A stretch of DNA of 64,000 bases from Paraburkholderia sp. (lineage in GTDB: Bacteria > Pseudomonadota > Gammaproteobacteria > Burkholderiales > Burkholderiaceae). Location: contig NZ_JAMXLH010000050.1 in assembly GCF_024281035.1 (NCBI RefSeq), positions 186,001 to 250,000 of the forward strand, given 5' to 3'. Each line of letters opens with the position of its first letter. Position 1 is the stretch's first letter. Below the pieces are notes generated by a model, which was not told where the DNA came from, ran no database searches, and worked only from the letters and a program-made list of their open reading frames with translations. The position numbers and the translations under genes were made by a program. Positions 15,044 to 24,282 of the stretch are shown here, in pieces.

Positions 15044-16336
15044 TCATTGCATGAAGGGACCCCAGGACGGCTCGCGTACTATGCCGCCCTGAACGGACAG
15101 GATTTGCCGCGTACGACCGTCGGTCGATACAGCAGCCAGCACGCCACGGCCGTTCACCTGTGTGGCGTAAAGAATGTACTGACCGTTCGCCGCGAAGCTG
15201 GGCGATTCGTCATGTGTCGTGTCGGTGAGCGCTGTTGCAACGCCAGACTGCAGATCTTGAATGTACAGCTTAAATCCGCCGCCTGTTCGCGAAATGTACG
15301 CGAGTTGCTTGCCGTCTTCGCTGATCCGCGGGCTCGTATTGTAGTTACCGGTAAACGTCACGCGCTGCGCGGCGCCGGCGTTTTCGCCCTGGGCCGACAT
15401 CTTGTAGATCTGCGGTTGGCCGCCGCGATCGCTCGTGAAGTAAATCCAGTGGCCGTCGGGAGAGTAGGTGGGTTCCGTGTCGATCGTCGAGCCTTCCGAG
15501 AGGCGGCGCAGGCCGGTGCCGTCAGCGTTGACGGCGAAGATCTGCGTGTTGCCCGTGCGCGACAGCGCGACTGCGAGCGTGCGGCCGTCCGGTGACCAGG
15601 CGGGCGCCGAATTGTTGCCCTTCTGGTTGGAGACGATGACGCGGCGCCCGGTCGGCAGATCATGCACGTAGACGATCGGTTTTTTCTTTTCGAAAGAAAC
15701 GTAGGCAACCTTGGTCCCGTCCGGCGACCACGCCGGCGAGATGATCGGTTCGGGGCTCGACAGCGCGATGTGCGCGTCCTGGCCATCGGAGTCCGAAACC
15801 TGCAGTTGATAGCGGTTGCCCGTCTTGATGACGTACGACAGACGCGTGGCGAACACACCCCGGTCGCCAAGCAGCTTCTGATAGATGTAGTCCGCAACCT
15901 TATGCGCGCTCATGCGCAAGCCGCTCGGCGGGCTCACGAGCACGAGGCCGCCGAGGCTTGCGCCCTTGACGGTGTCGTAGAGCTTGAAGCGCACTTCGTA
16001 TTGGCCGTTCGCCAGCCGGTTCACGCTACCCGAGACGAACGCGTTCGCGCCCTTTGCCTTCCAGCTGCCGAGGTCGACCGAATCGGTTTCCGCAACGGGC
16101 GTGCCGCCAGCGTCGATATTGGTGAACTTGCCGCTGCGCGCCAGATCCGCACGGACGATCGCGCTGACCTGTTCGGGGGAGTTCGCCTCGTTGGCGAAAT
16201 TCGCCGTTGCGATCGGAAACTGGGTAGAGCCGATCCCGGTCACGAGGACGTTGAGTTGTGCGTGCGCCGCACTGCCAGCCGCGATCAAACAAGACGCGAC
16301 GAGGGTTCGCAAGCCAAGCTTCGTCATCAAACTCAT
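15044..16336 (-). CDS. tolB: Tol-Pal system beta-propeller protein TolB
   Basis: A 430-residue periplasmic protein, the usual size. After a signal peptide (ending AHA-QLNVL) comes an alpha/beta N-terminal domain and then a six-bladed propeller with repeated SPDG motifs (ISPAWSPDGTKVAY, APAWSPDGRTLAV, PTYSPDGHWIYF). TolB shuttles between Pal and TolA. The ATG at 16336 is chosen because the frame upstream runs backwards through tolA as a shadow and lacks a signal peptide. It lies 124 bases after tolA. Confidence 0.95.
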   Translation of the reverse strand: MSLMTKLGLRTLVASCLIAAGSAAHAQLNVLVTGIGSTQFPIATANFANEANSPEQVSAIVRADLARSGKFTNIDAGGTPVAETDSVDLGSWKAKGANAFVSGSVNRLANGQYEVRFKLYDTVKGASLGGLVLVSPPSGLRMSAHKVADYIYQKLLGDRGVFATRLSYVIKTGNRYQLQVSDSDGQDAHIALSSPEPIISPAWSPDGTKVAYVSFEKKKPIVYVHDLPTGRRVIVSNQKGNNSAPAWSPDGRTLAVALSRTGNTQIFAVNADGTGLRRLSEGSTIDTEPTYSPDGHWIYFTSDRGGQPQIYKMSAQGENAGAAQRVTFTGNYNTSPRISEDGKQLAYISRTGGGFKLYIQDLQSGVATALTDTTHDESPSFAANGQYILYATQVNGRGVLAAVSTDGRTRQILSVQGGIVREPSWGPFMQ

Positions 16337-16460
16337 GCTGTGATGATTCCTGAAAGAGCCATTTTGTAACATAGTGCAACAGCAAAGAGACCTGAAAACA
16401 CTTGAATCGTTCCTCTGATCACTGCTGCACGCCTGAGTCCCTCTTCCCCTGAGTCCGCCC

Positions 16461-17471
16461 TCAACCTGCCGGGCGCAAAGTAATTGTAAATTCCGGCGGT
16501 GTCTTGCCGTTCGTGTCGAGCGGCATCGGATCCGACTGCTGGACCGCGCGCAAGGCGGCGGCATCCCACTGCGCATTGCCGCTGCCGCGCGTGATGTGCG
16601 CGGAGAGCAGCGTGCCGGTCGGCGCGCAACGCACCGACACGACCGTTTCGAGGCCCTCGGTCGCGCCAGCCCAGATGATCTTCGGCCGCACGAGGCGCGC
16701 CACCTTGTCCGCATAGCCTGGCGAAGCCGCCGTGCCGCCCGAGCCGGTGCCGGTGCCGCTCCTGGCGAGGCCGTTGCCGCCGGCGCTCTCGCCGCCGCCC
16801 GCGCTGCCCTGCATCTGTGCGATGCGCGCGCGCCGCTCGGCGTCGAGCTTCTTTGCCTGCGCCTCAGCCTGCGCCTTGGCTTTCGCCGCTTTTTCGGCCT
16901 CAGCCTTCTTCTGCGCTTCTTTTTGAGCTTCCTGCTGCGCCTGCTTTTGCTCGGCTTCCTGCTGTTGCTGCTTTTCCAGCTGCTGCTTCTTCTGCGCTTC
17001 CAGTTGCTGCTGCTTGAGCTTTTCGGCCGCGGCCTGCTGCTGTTCCTTGAGCTTGGCCGCCTTCTGTTGTGCGGCGAGCTGCGCCGCCTGCTGCGCCGCG
17101 AGCTGTTGCCGACGCTTTGCATCGGCTTCCTGTTGCTGCTGCAGACGCTGTTGCTCAGCGAGCTGCGCGAGGCGCGCGGCCTCTTGCTGCTTGCGTTTTT
17201 GTTGCTGAAGCGCGATGTCGGCTTCTTCTGTCTGCTGCGGCGGAGCAGGCGCGACCGGCGCCGGAGGCGGCAGCGGACGCGGCGCCGGCGTCTCCGGCAC
17301 CTCGGTCCACAACTCGGCTTCCGCACCCGCTGGCGTGCTGTTCTGCCAGTGGATGCCGTGATACAGGAAGAATCCGAGCAGCACGTGCATCAGCACGGCG
17401 AGCAGAAAAGCCCGTCCCGTCCCGCGTTCGTGAGGCGGTCGAAGCGGATGGGTGGAATGCTTGCGGGTCAT
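16461..17471 (-). CDS. tolA: Tol-Pal system protein TolA
   Basis: A 336-residue inner-membrane protein with one N-terminal helix (AFLLAVLMHVLLGFFLYHGI), a long Gln/Ala/Lys-rich helical rod (residues about 80-220, many QQQ, AAQ and KAEA runs) spanning the periplasm, and a C-terminal TonB-like domain (VSVRCAPTGTLLSAHITRGS). It couples the TolQR motor to TolB-Pal. The rod is strongly repetitive at DNA level, which produces long false frames on the other strand. Its ATG overlaps the tolR stop by four bases. Confidence 0.95.
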   Translation of the reverse strand: MTRKHSTHPLRPPHERGTGRAFLLAVLMHVLLGFFLYHGIHWQNSTPAGAEAELWTEVPETPAPRPLPPPAPVAPAPPQQTEEADIALQQQKRKQQEAARLAQLAEQQRLQQQQEADAKRRQQLAAQQAAQLAAQQKAAKLKEQQQAAAEKLKQQQLEAQKKQQLEKQQQQEAEQKQAQQEAQKEAQKKAEAEKAAKAKAQAEAQAKKLDAERRARIAQMQGSAGGGESAGGNGLARSGTGTGSGGTAASPGYADKVARLVRPKIIWAGATEGLETVVSVRCAPTGTLLSAHITRGSGNAQWDAAALRAVQQSDPMPLDTNGKTPPEFTITLRPAG

Positions 17472-17914
17472 TGCGATTTGACGAGCAGTCCGACACGTTT
17501 GACGCCCTGCGCTTTCAGGGCGGACATCACGTTCATGACGGCCTCGTACTTGACGGCCTTGTCTGCGGCGATCACGACCGGCTGGTCGGGATGGCTTTGC
17601 TCACGCTCGGCGACGAACGCGTTGAGGTCGGCTTGCGTCATGCCCTGTTGCTGGGTCGCGCCGGAATCATCCTTATAGCGTACGTCCAGATTGCCGTCGG
17701 CGCGAATGTTGACCACGACCGGCGGCGTCTGCTGCTGCTGGGCGGCGCCGCCGACAGTCGGCAGGTTGACGATCGACGGCGCAACGAGCGGCGCCGTGAC
17801 CATGAAGATCACGAGCAGCACCAGCATGACGTCGATGTACGGCACGACATTGATGTCGGCCATCGCGCGGCGCGAACGGCTGCCGCGCATGCTCGAACGA
17901 ACTGAGCCTCCCAT
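17468..17914 (-). CDS. tolR: Tol-Pal system protein TolR
   Basis: A 148-residue ExbD/TolR protein: one membrane helix (DVMLVLLVIFMVTAPLV) with the proton-conducting Asp in VVPYIDVML, and a periplasmic domain that binds peptidoglycan. Together with TolQ it forms the proton-driven motor that energises TolA. It lies 16 bases downstream of tolQ and overlaps tolA by ATGA, so translation is coupled. Confidence 0.95.
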   Translation of the reverse strand: MGGSVRSSMRGSRSRRAMADINVVPYIDVMLVLLVIFMVTAPLVAPSIVNLPTVGGAAQQQQTPPVVVNIRADGNLDVRYKDDSGATQQQGMTQADLNAFVAEREQSHPDQPVVIAADKAVKYEAVMNVMSALKAQGVKRVGLLVKSQ

Positions 17915-17930
17915 CTCCGACTCCTTGAGA

Positions 17931-18608
17931 TTAGTGGGCCTGACGCTGCAGGATATTCGAGAACTCTTCGATGAAGGTTTCGAACCGGATCGCGAGGCGG
18001 TCGATGTCGTGCGCGTAGCTGTTGTAGGCGACGACGGCCGGAATCGCGGCGAACAGGCCGATTGCGGTGGCCGTGAGCGCTTCGGCGATGCCGGGCGCGA
18101 CGTTCGCGAGCGTGGCCTGCTGCACGTTCGCGAGACCGCGGAACGCGTTCATGATCCCCCAGACCGTACCGAAAAGACCGATATACGGGCTGACCGAGCC
18201 CACCGACGCGAGGAACGACAGGTTCGCTTCGAGTGCGTCCATCTCACGCTGGAAAGCGGCGCGCATCGCGCGGCGCGCGCCGTCGAGCACGGCGCCCGGA
18301 TCGTTCAGGCGCTTTTCCTTGGCTTTGAGGAATTCGCGCATGCCCGATTCAAAGATACGCTCCAGTGCGCCGATCGTGTGACGGTTGTTCGCGGCGCTCT
18401 GATAGAGCGCCTGCAGGTCGCCGCCGGACCAGAAATCGCGTTCGAAGCGTTCGGTTTGCGCGCGGGCGCGGCGAATGGCAAACCACTTGCGGAAGATGAA
18501 GGTCCAGGAAATCAGGGAGAGCAGCAGGAGCAATCCCATCACCGCTTGCGCCAGCAAGCTCGCATTTAGAACGAGAGAAATGATCGAAAGATCTTGTGTC
18601 GGGTTCAT
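17931..18608 (-). CDS. tolQ: Tol-Pal system protein TolQ
   Basis: A 225-residue MotA/TolQ/ExbB protein with three membrane helices (around residues 12-35, 128-150 and 165-185) and the conserved stretch PYIGLFGTVWGIMNAFRGL. It makes the stator pentamer of the Tol motor. I start at the ATG giving MNPTQDLSI, matching family length; fourteen residues further upstream are in frame but look like leader DNA. Confidence 0.95.
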   Translation of the reverse strand: MNPTQDLSIISLVLNASLLAQAVMGLLLLLSLISWTFIFRKWFAIRRARAQTERFERDFWSGGDLQALYQSAANNRHTIGALERIFESGMREFLKAKEKRLNDPGAVLDGARRAMRAAFQREMDALEANLSFLASVGSVSPYIGLFGTVWGIMNAFRGLANVQQATLANVAPGIAEALTATAIGLFAAIPAVVAYNSYAHDIDRLAIRFETFIEEFSNILQRQAH

Positions 18609-18762
18609 AGAAGTTCGTTGTAGCGTCCCCGAAGGGGCGAGCGGCTGCAAGCCGTGACGAGGCTTCCTTGAGTCAGGCGGAATTCCCCGGCGCCGGCGCG
18701 GCTGAACACTGCAGGGTTCTGAATTGAACGGCGAGAGTTCACTGGCGTTGTATCAACGGAAA

Positions 18763-19248
18763 TTACTGTGCGGCCGTTGACACGGCCGGTGCGTCTTTGT
18801 CGGATCCGCGGCGCAAGGCGTCGTGCACATGGTCCGGCATGGCGGCGGGGCGCAGGGTGGCGCCATCGACGCAGGCGACGCGAATGCTGCCGGTTACGAG
18901 CAGCGTGTCGCCCCGCCACGCTTCCTGCATGAAGTCGACCGACGCGCGGCCGAGCTTTTCGATCCTGCTCACGATTGTCACGATGTCGTCGAGGCGGGCG
19001 GGCGCGCGATAGTCGAGCGCCGTGCGCCGCACGACAAAGAGCGCGCCGGTTTCATCGGCCAGGCGGCACTGATCGACGCCGCATGCGCGTAGCCATTCCG
19101 TCCGCGCGCGTTCGAAGAACTTCAGATAGTTCGCGTAGAAGACGATGCCGCCGGCATCGGTATCTTCGTAATACACGCGGACAGGCCACGTAAAACCTTG
19201 CCTTGACCCGGGCGGGACCGCGTCCGCCTGGCTGGTAGATCTTTCCAT
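18763..19248 (-). CDS. ybgC: YbgC-type acyl-CoA thioesterase, first gene of the tol-pal operon
   Basis: A hotdog-fold thioesterase of about 161 residues. The active-site region is VRVYYEDTDAGGIVFYANYLKF with the catalytic Asp, followed by FERARTEWLR, both standard for YbgC. It hydrolyses short or acyl-carrier-bound thioesters and is linked to phospholipid metabolism, and it commonly opens tol-pal operons. A 154-base gap separates it from tolQ. Two other Met codons lie 3 and 10 residues upstream, so the exact start is uncertain. Confidence 0.9.
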   Translation of the reverse strand: MERSTSQADAVPPGSRQGFTWPVRVYYEDTDAGGIVFYANYLKFFERARTEWLRACGVDQCRLADETGALFVVRRTALDYRAPARLDDIVTIVSRIEKLGRASVDFMQEAWRGDTLLVTGSIRVACVDGATLRPAAMPDHVHDALRRGSDKDAPAVSTAAQ

Positions 19249-19347
19249 GCCGCGCATTCTACCGGAATGCGCTGTCATACTGACTTTCGTTCACCTGACG
19301 CGTTCGGCTAAATCTGTAAGCTCCGGTTACACACCGGTTACAGACCA

Positions 19348-20094
19348 TTACCCGCGATGGATGTTCAGGCCCGCGAAAGACTGCGCGACTGGCATCAGCT
19401 CGATCGTGTTGATGTTCACGTGAGCGGGGCGCGTGGCGATCCAGTAGATCGAGTCGGCGATGTCTTCGGCCGTGAGCGGCTGGACGTCCTTGTAGACATT
19501 GGCCGCTTTGGCGTCGTCGCCGCGAAAGCGCACGTTCGAGAACTCGGTGCCGCCGCACAGGCCCGGCTCGATGTCGGTCACGCGCAGCGCCGTGCCGGCG
19601 AGATCGGCGCGCAGGTTCAGGCTGAACTGGCGTACGAAGGCCTTGGTCGCGCCATAGACGTTGCCGCCCGGATACGGCCAGCGCCCGGCCACCGAGCCGA
19701 GATTGAAGATGTGACCCCGGTTGCGGGCGACCATGCCGGGCAGGAATGCGTGGGTGACCTGCACCAGTCCGGTGCAATTGGTCTCGATCATGGTTTCCCA
19801 TTCGTCGAGATCGGCCTTGTGCGCCGGCTCGACGCCGAGCGCGAGGCCAGCGTTGTTGACGAGCACGTCCACCGCGGCGAATTCGGGCGGCAGGGCGGCG
19901 GGGGCCGCCTCGACAGCGGCGCGGTCGCGCACGTCGAGTTCGATGGGCAGCAGGTTGTCGCCGAGTTCGCCGGCGAGGGCGTCGAGGCGGTCCTTGCGCC
20001 GGGCGGTTGCGACGACGCGGTGTCCGCCCTTGACGAAGGCCCGGGCGATGGCGGCGCCGAAGCCTGCGGAGGCGCCGGTGACGAAGACAATCAT
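19348..20094 (-). CDS. ydfG: NADP-dependent 3-hydroxy acid dehydrogenase YdfG (short-chain dehydrogenase)
   Basis: A 248-residue short-chain dehydrogenase, the same length as E. coli YdfG and very similar along its whole length (IVFVTGASAGFGAAIARAF, VLVNNAGLALG, NVYGATKAFVRQFSLNLR, DIEPGLCGGTEFSNVRF). The Rossmann motif is TGASAGFG and the catalytic Ser, Tyr and Lys are in GSVAG and YGATK. YdfG oxidises L-allo-threonine and L-serine and reduces malonic semialdehyde, as in detoxification in pyrimidine breakdown. The start at 20094 matches E. coli; the longer frame adds 17 residues that look non-coding. Confidence 0.92.
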   Translation of the reverse strand: MIVFVTGASAGFGAAIARAFVKGGHRVVATARRKDRLDALAGELGDNLLPIELDVRDRAAVEAAPAALPPEFAAVDVLVNNAGLALGVEPAHKADLDEWETMIETNCTGLVQVTHAFLPGMVARNRGHIFNLGSVAGRWPYPGGNVYGATKAFVRQFSLNLRADLAGTALRVTDIEPGLCGGTEFSNVRFRGDDAKAANVYKDVQPLTAEDIADSIYWIATRPAHVNINTIELMPVAQSFAGLNIHRG

Positions 20095-20618
20095 GGTTGC
20101 TCCCTGATTGGTAGAAGTCAAAGAAAGGGTCAAGCCTACTTCCATTGCCGCGCAGCGGCAAGGAAGGCGCCGAGGACAGAGCCACAGGCCCGTCCAGCCG
20201 CGTCTGCACGGCTGGATGGGCCTGCGCGCGGGCGGTTGCCTATTTCAGGTCGTTCCAATAAACTAACGCGCTTAATCCCTGCGTGACTGGCGATAGGGTT
20301 CCTGAATGGCGGAGCGGGCGGCGTAAGCCTTAATGGCCTCTTTTGCGGCAATTCTGGCAAGCGCGGCGCGGGCAGCAACGGGAACTCAAGGTGGAACGAC
20401 CCACCGTGAAGCGCAGGGTGCCGTTTTGCCGTTCGCCTGGGCAGCCGAGTTCCGCGCGCATGCATTAGCGCCGGAGGGGCTGTCCTGCCACGCGTGTGCG
20501 GTGTTCCCCGCCACGTCAAGGCTGGCATCCCTGCCAGCGCCGCTGCCAGCAGCGCCGCGTGCCCGCTACGCGTTTCGCGCGAGACCCGGTCAACCTGAAC
20601 ACACTTAACGGAATCCGT
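20095..20618. other. Intergenic region between ydfG and glyA with a long hairpin and a probable glyA promoter
   Basis: No gene is visible. A 16-bp stem (left arm 20186-20201, right arm 20210-20225, one G-T mismatch) stands 92 bases upstream of the ydfG start, with no T run on either side. TTGCCT (20237-20242) and TAAACT (20260-20265) at 17-bp spacing make a plausible glyA promoter. If so, glyA has a leader of about 345 bases. I recognise no known riboswitch in it. Confidence 0.45.
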
Positions 20619-21866
20619 ATGTTTGACAGAGCCGAAAGCACCATCGCGAAAGTCGATCCCGAACTCTGGAAAGCGATCGAACTCGAAAATCGCCGTCAGG
20701 AAGAGCACATCGAGCTGATCGCATCGGAAAACTACACGAGCCCGGCCGTGATGGCCGCGCAGGGCTCGCAGCTCACCAACAAGTACGCCGAAGGCTACCC
20801 GGGCAAGCGCTACTACGGCGGCTGCGAATACGTCGACATCGTCGAGCAGCTCGCGATCGACCGCGTGAAGGAACTGTTCGGCGCCGAGGCTGCGAACGTC
20901 CAGCCGAACTCGGGCTCGCAGGCGAACCAGGGCGTGTTCTTCGCCATGCTCAAGCCGGGCGACACGATCATGGGCATGAGCCTCGCGCACGGCGGCCACC
21001 TCACGCACGGTTCGCCGGTCAACATGTCGGGCAAGTGGTTCAACGTCGTGAGCTACGGCCTGAACGAAGCCGAAGACATCGATTACGACGCGGCCGAGAA
21101 ACTCGCGCAAGAGCACAAGCCGAAGATGATCGTCGCGGGCGCTTCCGCATTCGCACTGCGCATCGACTTCGAACGCTTTGCAAAGATCGCGAAGAGCGTG
21201 GGCGCGTACTTCATGGTCGACATGGCGCACTACGCGGGCCTCGTGGCCGCGGGCGTCTACCCGAACCCGGTGCCGCACGCCGACTTCGTCACCACGACCA
21301 CGCACAAGAGCCTGCGCGGCCCGCGCGGCGGCGTGATCCTGATGAAGGCCGAATTCGAGAAGCAGATCAACTCGGCAATCTTCCCGGGCATCCAGGGCGG
21401 TCCGCTCATGCACGTGATCGCCGGTAAGGCGGTCGCATTCAAGGAAGCGCTCTCGCCGGAATTCAAGACCTACCAGCAGCAAGTGGTCGATAACGCGCGC
21501 GTGCTGGCTCAAACGCTGGTCAATCGCGGTCTGCGTATCGTCTCGGGCCGCACGGAAAGCCACGTGATGCTGGTCGACCTGCGCGCGAAGAAGATCACCG
21601 GCAAGGCGGCGGAAGCCGCGCTGGGCGCCGCGCATATCACGGTCAACAAGAACGCGATTCCGAACGATCCGGAAAAGCCGTTCGTCACGAGCGGCGTCCG
21701 TCTCGGTTCGCCCGCCATGACGACGCGCGGCTTCGGCGTGAAGGAAGCCGAGCAGGTGGGCAACCTGATCGCCGACGTACTCGATAATCCGGAAGACGCC
21801 GCAACGATCGAGCGCGTGCGCACCCAGGTGGCCGAGCTGACGAAGCGCTTCCCCGTCTATCGCTGA
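20619..21866 (+). CDS. glyA: Serine hydroxymethyltransferase GlyA
   Basis: A 415-residue PLP enzyme that interconverts serine and glycine with transfer of a one-carbon unit to tetrahydrofolate. The N-terminus (ELENRRQEEHIELIASENY), the glycine loop YPGKRYYGGCEYVD and the PLP-lysine motif TTTTHKSLRGPRGG are all present, and length is standard. The ATG at 20619 is the one that gives the family start MFDRAES. It is followed 18 bases later by nrdR on the same strand, an arrangement seen across many proteobacteria. Confidence 0.97.
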   Translation: MFDRAESTIAKVDPELWKAIELENRRQEEHIELIASENYTSPAVMAAQGSQLTNKYAEGYPGKRYYGGCEYVDIVEQLAIDRVKELFGAEAANVQPNSGSQANQGVFFAMLKPGDTIMGMSLAHGGHLTHGSPVNMSGKWFNVVSYGLNEAEDIDYDAAEKLAQEHKPKMIVAGASAFALRIDFERFAKIAKSVGAYFMVDMAHYAGLVAAGVYPNPVPHADFVTTTTHKSLRGPRGGVILMKAEFEKQINSAIFPGIQGGPLMHVIAGKAVAFKEALSPEFKTYQQQVVDNARVLAQTLVNRGLRIVSGRTESHVMLVDLRAKKITGKAAEAALGAAHITVNKNAIPNDPEKPFVTSGVRLGSPAMTTRGFGVKEAEQVGNLIADVLDNPEDAATIERVRTQVAELTKRFPVYR

Positions 21867-21884
21867 TCTGGCGGCTGACCGATT

Positions 21885-22367
21885 ATGCGCTGCCCCTTTT
21901 GCCGGCACGAAGACACGCAGGTAGTGGACTCCCGCGTGTCCGAAGACGGCGCCGCGATCCGGCGCCGCCGTCGCTGTCCCGCCTGCGACAAGCGTTTTAC
22001 GACGTATGAGCGGGTCGAGCTGGCGATGCCGGCCGTCGTAAAGAAGGATGGCAGCCGCACGGAATTCGACCGCCGCAAGATTGCGGCCAGCATGCAACTG
22101 GCGCTGCGTAAGCGTCCGGTTGCGGCTGACGCCATTGACGCGGCGGTCGCGCGTATCGAATACCAACTGCTCGGCAGCGGTGAGCGCGAGGTGCGCAGCG
22201 AGCGCCTCGGCGAACTCGTGATGACCGAGCTGCGTGAACTCGACAAGGTTGCGTTCGTACGTTTCGCCTCCGTCTACCGGCGTTTCGAGGACGTCTCCGA
22301 ATTCGAAGACGTAATCGAGGAATTCCGCCGTTCCAGCAGCGCAGGCACGCCGCCGCGCAAACGCTGA
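21885..22367 (+). CDS. nrdR: Transcriptional repressor NrdR
   Basis: A 160-residue repressor of ribonucleotide reductase genes. The zinc ribbon is MRCPFC at the start with CPAC at residues about 31-34, and the ATP-cone domain follows (VVKKDGSRTEFDRRKIAASM). It senses ATP/dATP and binds NrdR boxes. The gene is 18 bases after glyA, so both are likely on one transcript. Nothing unusual in length or motifs. Confidence 0.96.
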   Translation: MRCPFCRHEDTQVVDSRVSEDGAAIRRRRRCPACDKRFTTYERVELAMPAVVKKDGSRTEFDRRKIAASMQLALRKRPVAADAIDAAVARIEYQLLGSGEREVRSERLGELVMTELRELDKVAFVRFASVYRRFEDVSEFEDVIEEFRRSSSAGTPPRKR

Positions 22368-22526
22368 GCCAGTCTGCATCTTTCCGTTCCCCCTTCGCTG
22401 CCGCTGTCCGTGACGCTTGCATTGTCGCGGGCAGGCGCGCTGCGCACCACCTGGCCGTTCGGCTAATTGTTCCCGCTGTCCGTCGCCGGTAGATTTGCTG
22501 CACTCCCTTTACGATAAGGATTGCAG

Positions 22527-23063
22527 ATGAAATGCGAAGGCTTCTCGCTCGTCGAGAGCATGGTCGTCGTGGTCCTGCTGGCCATCTGCGCCACGGCCGC
22601 GACGCCGGTGTTCGTCGCGTGGCGCATGCGTGACGAGGTGAACGCACGCGCCGGCGCCCTGCTTGGAACGCTCGCCTATGCGCGTAACGAGGCGATTCGC
22701 CGGAAGGGGCGCGTCACCGTTTGCCGCATCGACACGTCCCGCAACTGTCTCGCTCCCGGCAAGACTTGTCCGTCGGGCGCAGTGGACTGGTCGTGCGGGT
22801 GGGCCGTCATGGCCGAAGTCTCGGGTGCACCCAAGCTTTTGCGCGTGCAGCCCGCGCTCGACGAGATCGGCGTGGCTTCGCCGTTGACCGCCATCGTTTT
22901 TACGCCGCCGGCCGGCCAGGCGATCGGCGTGATGCGCACTTTCGAACTCGCCCCGCGTGCACAGACAGCCGCCACCCGCGGGGCAGCGTGGCGACGCTGT
23001 ATCCGCATTGCTGCCGGCGGCCGGGCGCGTATCAGTGACGGTGCGTGCGGGGTGGCGTCGTGA
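22527..23063 (+). CDS. fimT: Type IV pilus minor pilin, FimT/GspH family
   Basis: A 178-residue prepilin with leader MKCEG and a mature N-terminus FSLVES carrying Glu at +5, followed by the hydrophobic stalk helix. The C-terminal GspH-like domain holds several cysteines (CRIDTSRNCLAPGKTC). It is the first of five tightly packed minor-pilin genes; its stop overlaps the next start. Such proteins prime pilus assembly and can bind DNA in related species. I chose ATG at 22527 over the TTG two codons earlier. Confidence 0.87.
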   Translation: MKCEGFSLVESMVVVVLLAICATAATPVFVAWRMRDEVNARAGALLGTLAYARNEAIRRKGRVTVCRIDTSRNCLAPGKTCPSGAVDWSCGWAVMAEVSGAPKLLRVQPALDEIGVASPLTAIVFTPPAGQAIGVMRTFELAPRAQTAATRGAAWRRCIRIAAGGRARISDGACGVAS

Positions 23064-23488
23064 GGTCGCCCGGATTCGGCTGTGCTCGGGGCTACGCTCG
23101 CGGCACGACACTGCTCGAAGTGGCGCTCGCCATGGGCGTCATGGCAATGTGTGCGCTCGGTCTGATGAGCACGCAGCTTGCGCTCGCTCGCCATGCGCAA
23201 TCCGCGGCGGTGCGCGAGCGTGCCGCGTTTGCCGCCGATGCGATCGTGGAGTCCTCGACGTTTACGGGTGGTTTAGCTGTCGACGCCTGGAAAGCGCGCG
23301 CCCGGACGATCGTGCCGGACGGCCTCGCTGCAATCCCGAACCAGAGCGCCGAGGCGTCGATTGCAGTGGTGACATGGGCATTTACCGGCAACGCATTCGC
23401 ATCGGGTGCCGTCATGCCGCCATCGAACTGCAGTGGTGCGAGTATCGATTCCGGGCGCGATTGCGTTGCGCTCACATTTGCAAGATGA
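23060..23488 (+). CDS. pilV: Type IV pilus minor pilin PilV
   Basis: A 142-residue prepilin. The cleavage site is ARG before TTLLEVALAM with Glu at +5, after a somewhat long leader of about 17 residues. Position between the FimT-like and PilW genes and the cysteine-containing C-terminus fit PilV. GTG at 23060 overlaps the fimT stop; a second GTG five codons upstream is an alternative. Confidence 0.82.
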   Translation: MRSPGFGCARGYARGTTLLEVALAMGVMAMCALGLMSTQLALARHAQSAAVRERAAFAADAIVESSTFTGGLAVDAWKARARTIVPDGLAAIPNQSAEASIAVVTWAFTGNAFASGAVMPPSNCSGASIDSGRDCVALTFAR

Positions 23489-24282
23489 AGGCCTGGCACA
23501 TTCGACTGATCGGCAGCACCGGCCACACGCTGCTGGAACTGACCATCGCAGTGGCACTCGGCCTGGTCATCGTGGCGGGCGCGGTGGCCGCGTATCGCGC
23601 GCAGCATCAGGCGTTTGTTCTCGCAACCGACACCGCCCGCATTCACGAAGCCGGTATGAATGCGCTGACGCTTGTCGGCGAACAGATCCAGCTCGCTGGA
23701 TTCGCCTCGGCAGATGCGCCGCGAAGTCTCGCCGGGCCTGCGGTGTTCGGCTGCGCAGCGGGCCGTCCGACTGGTGCGCAAGATGGTCTCACCTGCGCGT
23801 CGCTGGCAAATGGATCCGATGGCATCGCCGTACGTTATGCAGGCGACACGGTATCGACCTGGCCGTCGTCGGGCGGTCAGGTAACCGACTGCCTCGGACA
23901 GGCGGTCGGCGCGGCGGGCGTCACGGTGGTCAACCGCTATCACGCGAAGGCAAGCAGTTCCACCGGCGAGCCGGAACTGTACTGCGAAGGCTCGGGCAAG
24001 GCCGGGGCGGCACAGCCGCTCGTGGAGGGCGTCGAAGCTTTGCACTTGCGTTACTGGCTGCATGACGCCATGCGGCCCGTGAGTGCATCGGCGCTTGCGC
24101 GTGAGCAGTGGTCGTCGGTGATCGCCGTGGATCTGTGCGTCCAGGTGCGTGGTGCGCCATTTCCTCGCAAGGCGAGCTATGTCGACTGTGACGGTGCCTC
24201 GAAGATCGCAACCGATGGTCGCGCCCGCCAGACTTTCTGGCGGCATATCGCGCTGCGAAACCAGCAAGGCTCTCAGTCATGA
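23485..24282 (+). CDS. pilW: Type IV pilus assembly protein PilW
   Basis: A 265-residue minor pilin with prepilin site STG before HTLLELTIAVALGLVIV, Glu at +5. The size (larger than other minor pilins), the NRYHAKAS and LYCEGSG stretches and its place before pilX fit PilW, which helps stabilise pili. ATG overlaps the pilV stop in ATGA, and its own stop overlaps pilX the same way. Confidence 0.87.
   Translation: MKAWHIRLIGSTGHTLLELTIAVALGLVIVAGAVAAYRAQHQAFVLATDTARIHEAGMNALTLVGEQIQLAGFASADAPRSLAGPAVFGCAAGRPTGAQDGLTCASLANGSDGIAVRYAGDTVSTWPSSGGQVTDCLGQAVGAAGVTVVNRYHAKASSSTGEPELYCEGSGKAGAAQPLVEGVEALHLRYWLHDAMRPVSASALAREQWSSVIAVDLCVQVRGAPFPRKASYVDCDGASKIATDGRARQTFWRHIALRNQQGSQS

Noticed and set aside
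15044..17326. 760-residue minus-strand frame joining tolB with upstream DNA
   Set aside because: The part before residue 330 is a frame-shifted reading of tolA with Arg/Ser runs; TolB needs its signal peptide at 16336.
20237..20618. Known riboswitch (glycine, THF or SAM type) upstream of glyA
   Set aside because: I could not match any conserved core of those classes in the leader.
20136..22379. 747-residue minus-strand frame over glyA and nrdR
   Set aside because: It is a shadow of two certain genes with no recognisable protein.
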